A stretch of 64,000 nt of DNA from DAOVXM01 sp963746255. Lineage in GTDB: Bacteria; Chloroflexota; Anaerolineae; Anaerolineales; UBA4823. The notes under the pieces were generated by a model. It was not told the origin of the DNA and searched no databases. It was given only the letters and a program-made list of their open reading frames with translations. This document shows, piece after piece, positions 37,254 to 43,552 of this stretch. Position 1 is the first letter of the stretch, and every line of letters begins with the position of its first letter. The position numbers and the translations under genes are program-made. The DNA is taken from positions 1,364,001 through 1,428,000 of the forward strand of contig CAVVAJ010000009.1 in NCBI GenBank assembly GCA_963746255.1, in the 5' to 3' direction.

Positions 37254-38114
37254 TTAGATCGCTTCGAAAATAATAATCAGCATCGCGCCAAGCATATACA
37301 GTGATGCGTACTTAAACAATCCGAAATTCACTTTTTCTGAGGGACGTAAGGTGGATGCGACCGCTAATATAAACAATCCCAACGAGAGCACTGCCAGCAG
37401 ACGCAGATATCCCCAAGTCAAACCGATACCATAAGCCGCTGCAGCCATAAATACCGCGGCCAGCACACTGGAAAGGGCAATAGCGATGCGGGTAGCTTGA
37501 AAGCCGTACACCGCTGGGAAAGTGGGGATTTCCGCGTTCTCATAATCGGCAAAGAAACGCATGGAGAATGTCAAAATGTGAGTCGGTATCCAGAAGAGAA
37601 CTGCTAAACTCAGCGCAACGCCCACCCAATCGACATATCCAAGCGCCAGGGCGCGCCCAGCAAGAATGGGCATGCCGCCAGAAATCCCGCCAAAGATGAC
37701 TGACCATGGCGTACGCCGTTTGAGCCATATGGTATAGATGATGACATCAAAGAAAACGCCGGTGAAGATTATGGCACCATAAAGGAGATCAATGGCCAGC
37801 GCCCAGGCAACACCGGTAACTGCTAGTAAAAGCCCCACCAGCAACGCTTCCCGTGGTCTGACCTGTTCCATGGGCAGCGGTCGCCAGCAGGTACGCTGCA
37901 TGAGTGCATCGATATCGCGGTCATACCACATATTGAGCACGGTTGCACCGCTGATCGCTAGGAATAAGCTGCCAGTCAGCGCCAAGAGGGTCGGTAGATT
38001 GGTCACCGGGCAGCGACAGCTCATAAAGCCAGCCCAACCGGTCACCAGCAGCAAACCCGTTTGCAAGCTCTTGATCAAAGACCAGTATACACGAATTTTT
38101 GCTCGCAGTGTCAT
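37254..38114 (-). CDS. ctaB: Protoheme IX farnesyltransferase (heme O synthase), CtaB family
   Basis: A 286-residue UbiA-superfamily prenyltransferase. The first Asp-rich motif is NMWYDRDIDALMQRT at about residue 61 and the second lies in FADYENAEIPTFPAVYG near residue 189. The RPLP after the first motif and the fixed spacing favour heme O synthase over menaquinone or chlorophyll prenyltransferases. The enzyme supplies heme O to heme-copper oxidases. It sits between small membrane-protein genes and the subunit I-like gene, so it probably serves the product of 39050-40555. Confidence 0.85.
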   Translation of the reverse strand: MTLRAKIRVYWSLIKSLQTGLLLVTGWAGFMSCRCPVTNLPTLLALTGSLFLAISGATVLNMWYDRDIDALMQRTCWRPLPMEQVRPREALLVGLLLAVTGVAWALAIDLLYGAIIFTGVFFDVIIYTIWLKRRTPWSVIFGGISGGMPILAGRALALGYVDWVGVALSLAVLFWIPTHILTFSMRFFADYENAEIPTFPAVYGFQATRIAIALSSVLAAVFMAAAAYGIGLTWGYLRLLAVLSLGLFILAVASTLRPSEKVNFGLFKYASLYMLGAMLIIIFEAI

Positions 38115-38147
38115 CCTTTGAGTCCTTTGCGAAAGCCTCTCTGGTGG

Positions 38148-39050
38148 TCAGCTATCGCGTGCACAGCGGAACCCCACACTCGGGCTAGTATATGTCGGTC
38201 CTGCTGAATTGCGCGTCCAGACACGGAGATTATACGCGTAATTCTGATAGCTGCCGCCGCGCATATAGCGGTAGTGCTGGTCTGGATACACATCACCCGT
38301 CCACTGCCAGACATTGCCTGCCATATCATAAAGACCATACGGGCTGGGCGAGTCTAAAGTTTGAAAACCTACGTAAGATTGACTGTTGAAAAATCCAACC
38401 GGAGTGGTCCCACCAGCACCACCAAAAGTCTTCTCAAAGATATCGTGGCTGGAATAATAGTTGGCGTTCTGGCGCTGAATTCCATCTCCCCATGGGAAAG
38501 GCCGCCCATCTACGCCACGGGCAGCTTTCTCCCACTCGATTTCTGTGGGTAGGCGCCAACCATAGTAATTACAGTAGGCTCGCGCACCAAACCAGGAAAC
38601 CAACGTTACAGGGTGGTTGCCAAAGCCGGGTACCGCAGAATAATCTTTTCCTTGCAGCTCAATCTTGATCCCAAGATCTTCCAATGCTGCTAATGGGTAC
38701 ATGCCTTCAGCGATTTTCTCTTCATGTTCATGACCGTGAAACTCATCACCGGGGTAGTATCCAACCGGGATGGCATCCTCAAAACCGATGGCACCATCCA
38801 CCCAGGCCTCATTCAGGAACTGCGCAAACTGATCATTTGTCACATCAGTTAGCATGATTTCATAATCGTAATCCAGATCGGTCTCGTGGGCATGCAGCCC
38901 CATGAAGAACTCTCCTGCAGGGATCAAGGTCCAGGCGGTGGCATCCATACCAGGGTCGATTTCCGGTATAGATTCTGGCTGGTAATCCGTACAACCCGCC
39001 AGACAAAGTATCGTGCTGATCGCGAATATTAGGAGGGTCGGCTTTGACAT
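38148..39050 (-). CDS. SUMF1/FGE-fold lipoprotein (NirV-like context)
   Basis: A 300-residue lipoprotein (lipobox LAGC, Cys20) with a sulfatase-modifying-factor fold from about residue 38: EFFMGL, GNHPVTLVSWFGARAYCNYYGWRLPTEIEWEKAARG, PFPWGDG and the closing VGFRCARD. The redox-active Cys pair of formylglycine-generating enzymes is absent, since the site after RGGSYQ reads NYAYNLRVW. It is therefore unlikely to make formylglycine. SUMF1-fold proteins such as NirV occur beside nitrite and nitric oxide reductase genes. Its stop overlaps the subunit I-like gene by one base at most, so it is coupled. Confidence 0.82.
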   Translation of the reverse strand: MSKPTLLIFAISTILCLAGCTDYQPESIPEIDPGMDATAWTLIPAGEFFMGLHAHETDLDYDYEIMLTDVTNDQFAQFLNEAWVDGAIGFEDAIPVGYYPGDEFHGHEHEEKIAEGMYPLAALEDLGIKIELQGKDYSAVPGFGNHPVTLVSWFGARAYCNYYGWRLPTEIEWEKAARGVDGRPFPWGDGIQRQNANYYSSHDIFEKTFGGAGGTTPVGFFNSQSYVGFQTLDSPSPYGLYDMAGNVWQWTGDVYPDQHYRYMRGGSYQNYAYNLRVWTRNSAGPTYTSPSVGFRCARDS

Positions 39051-40555
39051 CAGGAACCATCCTCATTGTTTATCATTTCAGCTAACTCAGCATGCCAGCG
39101 CCCGTCCCTCTTGAACAGATCATACAGCCGCCAGATAAGAAATACTGCTAAGGCGGTCAGCAGCAATGCCAGAGCTAAGTCTGCCACCAGCATCGTCCAG
39201 TTTACCAATGAGTTCTGTTCAGCCTCCGTGACAAATAATCGTTTCATCGAGAAGACGGTGACGGCTGTAAAAGCGATATCAGAGCAAATGATAACCAACC
39301 AACCAAACCAACGGCGCGCCTTGCCCTGCAAGCCAACCCGGTCCGAGTAGTAGAGCAAAATAATCGTGGCGATAATCCCTGCGAGGATATGCCAATGACC
39401 GGTCAAGATAATACGTTCCTCACGATGGGGCCAGACCCGAAAGATCTCGTCCAAGCGGACCGCCATAAAAATGCCGATGAAACTGACCGTAAAATTCATG
39501 AACACCATCTGCCAAGTAGTGCCGAACTTGACCGGGTCATGCACCAGCGCTTTAATTTTCTGCACGAAACCGGCTTTTGAGATCTTTTGCTCAGCCAGTC
39601 GGTTGCGGACCAGCTTATCCCACCCATAGATGACCAGGAAAAGCGCCGCCAACAGAACAAATACTGAGCCGACATAAATGGTTGTGTGAGCCCACTCTAC
39701 CCAAACCACCGACCACGCCCCAAGCGAGATGACAATGGTGCCGACGATCATTAACGGCATAGCGATTTTGTGTAAGACGCCTTTGAAGTCATACCAGCGG
39801 CCAATTACGAGCGATAAAGAAATGGCAACCAGGGTCAGCATGATGTGCAGGTGCCCGATAATCGAGCGCTGCAGCATGGTTTTCTGCGGCTCGCGGATCA
39901 GGTCCTCGGCCAGAAAAGTCTCATGACCGTTGCCCCAATATGATCCGGTGATCGCACCGAAGGCTGCCGAGCCGAGTGTTGCGACCGCCATTGTAAAAAA
40001 GGCTACACGTTCTAAATCCACACCGCCGAGCGTGTGGGCGTAATCTTGCTCCGTCACATGATACTCTTTGCGCCAAGGCCAAAGTGCCGCGGCCAAGAGC
40101 AGCCCCGCAAAGAAGCTCAGCGAGAGACCAAAGATATATAAACCATGGAAAATGAAGTTGTGACCGAAGTAGCCGAATGCCAGCCCAAAAAACAAGGTGA
40201 TGATATAGCCAAAAGTCACCGTGGCGTTGATTTGGGTGCGCTCATGCGGTTTCATCGGGACAATATCGGTGATGAAGTAGACCATCACTGCTACCACTGA
40301 TACTGCGATAGCATGGTAAAGCAGGATAATCCGTCCTTCGCGCTCTGCTTCGACGATATCCATCCCGAACGTGTTAACGACGACGTCATGGATACCAAAT
40401 TCTGCCATAGGTCCAGAGAGCATGCCCCATACTGCAGTAACCAGAGAGATCAGACCGATAGCCACCAGGACCAGACCATTAGTCGAGCGGAAGAGGTAGT
40501 TCCAGCGCTGCTTCAATGCATCCAAAAAACACTCCAATATAACCTTCTGAATCAT
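39050..40555 (-). CDS. 12-TM histidine-rich membrane protein resembling heme-copper oxidase subunit I
   Basis: A 501-residue protein with 12 predicted helices (27-47, 76-98, 110-131, 135-160, 184-207, 231-252, 263-287, 291-311, 348-367, 381-403, 416-437, 452-474). Intramembrane histidines lie at H81 in TM2, H235/H237 in TM6 (GHLHIML) and H387/H389 in TM10 (GHWHILAG). Heme-copper oxidases carry ligands on TM2, TM6, TM7 and TM10 with HxH on TM10. The TM7 His pair is not obvious; H262 and H290 flank TM7. RIIL-x-H-type repeats open TM2, TM6 and TM10, which mirrors the pseudo-threefold fold. CtaB lies nearby. Inferred heme-binding catalytic subunit, perhaps of NO or O2 chemistry; not proven. Confidence 0.6.
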   Translation of the reverse strand: MIQKVILECFLDALKQRWNYLFRSTNGLVLVAIGLISLVTAVWGMLSGPMAEFGIHDVVVNTFGMDIVEAEREGRIILLYHAIAVSVVAVMVYFITDIVPMKPHERTQINATVTFGYIITLFFGLAFGYFGHNFIFHGLYIFGLSLSFFAGLLLAAALWPWRKEYHVTEQDYAHTLGGVDLERVAFFTMAVATLGSAAFGAITGSYWGNGHETFLAEDLIREPQKTMLQRSIIGHLHIMLTLVAISLSLVIGRWYDFKGVLHKIAMPLMIVGTIVISLGAWSVVWVEWAHTTIYVGSVFVLLAALFLVIYGWDKLVRNRLAEQKISKAGFVQKIKALVHDPVKFGTTWQMVFMNFTVSFIGIFMAVRLDEIFRVWPHREERIILTGHWHILAGIIATIILLYYSDRVGLQGKARRWFGWLVIICSDIAFTAVTVFSMKRLFVTEAEQNSLVNWTMLVADLALALLLTALAVFLIWRLYDLFKRDGRWHAELAEMINNEDGS

Positions 40556-40604
40556 CGTTTAGGTCGAATGCGCCCAGACTCTAACCGAATGGTCATGGGA
40601 TAGT

Positions 40605-41226
40605 TTACTCGATTTGCCGGATATCCTTGACAAATCCCCACGTAAATGCAAGGGTCATGAGAAAGAGCAGTGGGGCTAAGATCGTAAGTACGGAATCTTG
40701 GGAGAAGAATATAAGCTGCGAGCCTACTGAGAGAAATGCTAGCGCGATGCCCCATAGACCAATCAGCACGCCCCCAACACCGACCCACCAGAACCCATTT
40801 GGCGCGCTGCCCGAACGACTGGCAATAATCGGCAGCAGGAAGATGATCAACCCGGCAACACCATAGAACAAGGGCACTGCAAATGTTTTATGAGCCTCCA
40901 GACCGACGATACTCGATATGGCAATCGCAAGGAAACCGATCAAGGCAAACCAGGCATAAGCCTTTTTATACTTGGGGGCATACTGGTTCATCAATCCCAA
41001 CGAGATACCTAACGGGATTAGGGAAGCCACGGTCAATACGTGGGGCGAAGCCAAAATGCCATAACCGAAGATGATCAACAGCAAGCCCGAAACCAACAGC
41101 ACCGCAAAGCCCAGCATATAATATATATCATAGAGCTTTCTGATTGTTGTAGTGCGAGTAAAACCGCTACAGCAAATACACAGCTACTAATCCAGTCGCC
41201 AAGAGGAATATTCTATCGATTGTCAT
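40605..41226 (-). pseudogene. Small membrane protein of the oxidase-like cluster, frameshifted near its start
   Basis: Reading from the ATG at 41226 (MTIDRIFLLATGLVAVYLL) hits TAG at 41169, while the rest of the protein continues one frame over (ATG 41117 to 40605, MLGFAVLLVSGLL). Alignment with the neighbouring paralogue (36620-37210) shows the first helix belongs to the same protein, so one extra base lies within about 41168-41186. Six helices are expected in about 206 residues. GGAG precedes the 41226 ATG, and the Crp/Fnr-type promoter is just upstream, which supports that start. First gene of the block. A protein from 41117 alone would lack its first helix. Confidence 0.7.
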
Positions 41227-41303
41227 GCTCACTGCTCCTATGGGAAAACTTATTAAGGTGAGCTTCAGTAGAGAAACAAGGTGTTGCCCCGGATTCTTGT
41301 TTG

Positions 41304-41345
41304 ATTATGGCATAGTATTCAACTGGAGTCAGTGATTTTTATCAC
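41304..41345 (-). promoter_or_regulatory. Crp/Fnr-dependent class II promoter of the oxidase-like operon
   Basis: Perfect palindrome GTGAT-TTTT-ATCAC at 41332-41345, an FNR/Dnr-type site. On the minus strand CATAAT (41309-41304) follows, giving a predicted start at about 41297. The palindrome centre (41338.5) is then at -41.5, the class II FNR position. There is no good -35 box, as expected for such promoters. The first downstream gene starts at 41226. Confidence 0.75.
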
Positions 41346-41401
41346 AAACTTGCGTTTATTCGTAAGAGATCACACCGGTTCAGCGCATATCCCGAAATGG
41401 A

Positions 41402-42211
41402 TCAGTCATCCGCTGATGGCTTGACCTGGAGAGATGCATCTTCGCCCTTCAGCAAACGCTTCCACAAACCAGGCCACGTAAACATCACAACCAAGATAAT
41501 GCAGGATATCGGGGCGAGAGAGAAGAGCGAGAATCGGCCTAACTGCTGGGCCGTGACAATGGCTAGTGGTATGCCAACCACTAGCTCCAATACACCAGCG
41601 ATCAGCCCAACCACACGCATCCATTCTCTCGGTTGGAGCAGGATGCCCACGGTGACCACTCCCCAGCCGATCATCGCGACCCAATGCAGCCGCTGGACGG
41701 CTACAAATATCGGTGCCCCAATTGTGAAGATGCGGCTTAGGCTAGCAATGCCGTTCATCAAGCAAAAAACAAACGCCATTCCCGCTACCAGTCCAATCAG
41801 GATGCGCGGCCAGGGCACATTCCCAACCAACCATAAGAGCAGGAAATATAGGACCATGTACGGCCAAAAGAGCGAGAAATAAACCGGCGGGAGACCAGCA
41901 GCCATAAAAGGCACATTGATGAACCAGCTGCCCTGCAGGGCAAGCACCATGGCTATTACCGAGAGAGGGAAAGCCCATTTGCTTTTTGTGAAGAATCCGT
42001 AGGCACTGATGACGAATATGACTCCAGCCAGCAACCCCACATCCGTCAGCGCGGGGTGGATCCATTTCAAAAGTATCTCACAACCTGGTTCAGCGGCTTC
42101 AGCCGCCATACCGCGGTGATACCAGCTAAGGAAAATGTAATAGTGGCCGATTATTCCGATCAGGCCCGCGATTGTCGTTAGAACCGCACCAATTTTCTCT
42201 TGTCGAGTCAT
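41402..42211 (-). CDS. Polytopic membrane protein of the oxidase-like cluster
   Basis: A 269-residue protein with about eight hydrophobic helices and a short charged C-terminus. Histidines near the membrane include GHYYIFLSWYHRG in the first helix and loop and KWIHPALTDVG at the start of the second. I recognise no family. It follows the Cys-rich lipoprotein by 42 bases and reads toward the Crp/Fnr-type promoter of the next operon. An accessory membrane subunit is inferred from context only. Confidence 0.6.
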   Translation of the reverse strand: MTRQEKIGAVLTTIAGLIGIIGHYYIFLSWYHRGMAAEAAEPGCEILLKWIHPALTDVGLLAGVIFVISAYGFFTKSKWAFPLSVIAMVLALQGSWFINVPFMAAGLPPVYFSLFWPYMVLYFLLLWLVGNVPWPRILIGLVAGMAFVFCLMNGIASLSRIFTIGAPIFVAVQRLHWVAMIGWGVVTVGILLQPREWMRVVGLIAGVLELVVGIPLAIVTAQQLGRFSLFSLAPISCIILVVMFTWPGLWKRLLKGEDASLQVKPSADD

Positions 42212-42253
42212 TTCTCCAACTCCTCACATGCAGAATATTCTCAAAAGGACAGT

Positions 42254-42670
42254 TCACTCCTGTCCGATTTCTTCAGCGTCGTGGCACGAGCAGCCTTTGT
42301 AATAGGCAGCATCGTTATGGGCTGCCACATACACAACCGTGCCAGGTGCTATCTCCAAGTCACAATCACGGAGAAATGTGGGGTTCTCTTCCCAGGCTGC
42401 AATCTGGACATCACAATCAACATAAACCACCCCGCGCCAGGTATCATTGCACAGCGGTCCCTGGACGAGCTTATCCACAATTACCTGCTTCCCGGAAACA
42501 GTAACTAAGGCCGGCGTCAGTGCTGATCCGGGAGCAGCAGTCCACATAGGGATCTGTGCCATATTCGCAATGTGCTGGGGTGTCCCGCGTTCCGCAGTGC
42601 AAACAGTATTGTTGGACTGGCAGCTTGATACGAGCAGGACGAAAATTAACAATACCGCCGATTTCAACAT
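42254..42670 (-). CDS. Cys-rich lipoprotein of the oxidase-like cluster
   Basis: A 138-residue lipoprotein with lipobox LVSSC (Cys17). Further cysteines are C24, C74, C86, C103, C127 and C129, the last two in GCSCHD with H130. The CxCH end could bind copper or another metal, or form disulfides; it is not a CxxCH heme site. No family is recognised. It is the first gene of its transcript, divergent from the Crp/Fnr gene, and probably cotranscribed with the membrane protein that follows. A role as metal carrier to the complex is a guess. Confidence 0.6.
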   Translation of the reverse strand: MLKSAVLLIFVLLVSSCQSNNTVCTAERGTPQHIANMAQIPMWTAAPGSALTPALVTVSGKQVIVDKLVQGPLCNDTWRGVVYVDCDVQIAAWEENPTFLRDCDLEIAPGTVVYVAAHNDAAYYKGCSCHDAEEIGQE

Positions 42671-42714
42671 ATGGAATCCCGATGATACGCACCTAACAAC
42701 CGGGGCACATCATA

Positions 42715-42730
42715 TGTGAAATGTAGCACA
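42715..42730. promoter_or_regulatory. Crp-like palindrome in the divergent region
   Basis: TGTGA-AATGTA-GCACA, one mismatch from the TGTGA-N6-TCACA Crp consensus. It lies between the Cys-rich lipoprotein gene and the Crp/Fnr gene, so it could regulate either. The spacing to a -10 is not as clean as at 41338. Confidence 0.4.
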
Positions 42731-42872
42731 TACTTGCGCGAGCTGTAATTGCTTTAAGGCAAATCACACCAGGAATCACAGTCTAATGTGTGCCCCCCAA
42801 GGTGAATAATTTTTACAGTAGAATAGAGCTTAGAAAGAAACCCAGCGCAGGGTAACTCTATTGGAAAAATCG

Positions 42873-43547
42873 ATGCCGATTTCCGAGAACTCCATTTTTT
42901 CCACCTTGACCGAAGATGACCAGCTGCAGTGCCTGCAGATAGCAATACCCCGTCGCTATCAGGCTGGTGAAACGGTCGTGTATGCCGGCGATATCTGGCC
43001 GTACCTGATCTTGGTTGAAGAAGGCAACCTCACTGCGATCAAAGAATCCAACGAAGGGCGCAGCTTGATTGTAGAGACCGTCCGGCCTAGTGAAATCGTC
43101 TGGGGGATGGCCTTCTTCGAGCCGCAGGCGCAAATGCCTGTATCGCTAACCGCAGACCAAGATAGCCAGCTGCTGCTTTGGTCGCGCGATCAGTTACTCC
43201 CAATATTAATAAACAACGGACCAGCGCTTTGGGAACTCTGCCGGCTATTGATCTGGCGCGTGAGGCGTGCCAGCGATGTGCTGGAAGAATTAGCATTCCA
43301 GCCTGTAGCTGGGCGCCTGGCCAAATTTCTAGTAGATCAATATGGAAAAAGTGGAGGGGAGAGAATTAAGCGCGAATTAACATTGGATGAGATGGCCGCT
43401 CATATAGGCAGTACGCGGGAGATGGTCTGCCGGATCTTGCAGCGTTTCTCCACCCAAGGAATAATCGAAATCACACGCACTGAGTTCACTTTTACAGATT
43501 GGGAACATCTCGCCCGGCTCGCCCAAACCAATTTCGGTGAACGCTGA
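42873..43547 (+). CDS. Crp/Fnr-family transcription regulator
   Basis: About 224 residues: a cNMP-binding-like beta-roll (about 10-125), a long dimer helix and a winged helix (about 150-215) with LTLDEMAAHIGSTREMVCRILQRF as the recognition region. No N-terminal FNR iron-sulfur cysteine set is seen (the only early Cys is LQCLQIA), so oxygen sensing by a cluster is unlikely. A Dnr-like heme/NO sensor or another ligand is possible. The Glu in STREMVCR matches the Glu-Arg base contacts of Crp/Fnr readers of GTGA/TTGA half-sites. The ATG at 42873 is chosen over a TTG at 42861. It is divergent from the lipoprotein gene. Confidence 0.88.
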   Translation: MPISENSIFSTLTEDDQLQCLQIAIPRRYQAGETVVYAGDIWPYLILVEEGNLTAIKESNEGRSLIVETVRPSEIVWGMAFFEPQAQMPVSLTADQDSQLLLWSRDQLLPILINNGPALWELCRLLIWRVRRASDVLEELAFQPVAGRLAKFLVDQYGKSGGERIKRELTLDEMAAHIGSTREMVCRILQRFSTQGIIEITRTEFTFTDWEHLARLAQTNFGER

Positions 43548-43552
43548 TTAGC

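Noticed and set aside
37254..38114. UbiA-family menaquinone prenyltransferase instead of CtaB
   Set aside because: The NMWYDRDIDALMQRT motif and the oxidase-like neighbours fit heme O synthase better.
39050..40555. A regular cbb3 or aa3 oxidase subunit I
   Set aside because: The HPEVY-type TM6 motif and the TM7 His pair are absent, so a canonical assignment is not supported.
41117..41117. ATG at 41117 as the true start of the small cluster membrane protein
   Set aside because: The paralogue shows an extra helix upstream, and that helix is encoded from 41226 with a ribosome site, only in a shifted frame.
42172..42719. Plus-strand frames opposite the Cys-rich lipoprotein
   Set aside because: The minus frame has a lipobox and proper operon context; the plus frames have no start signal or domain.
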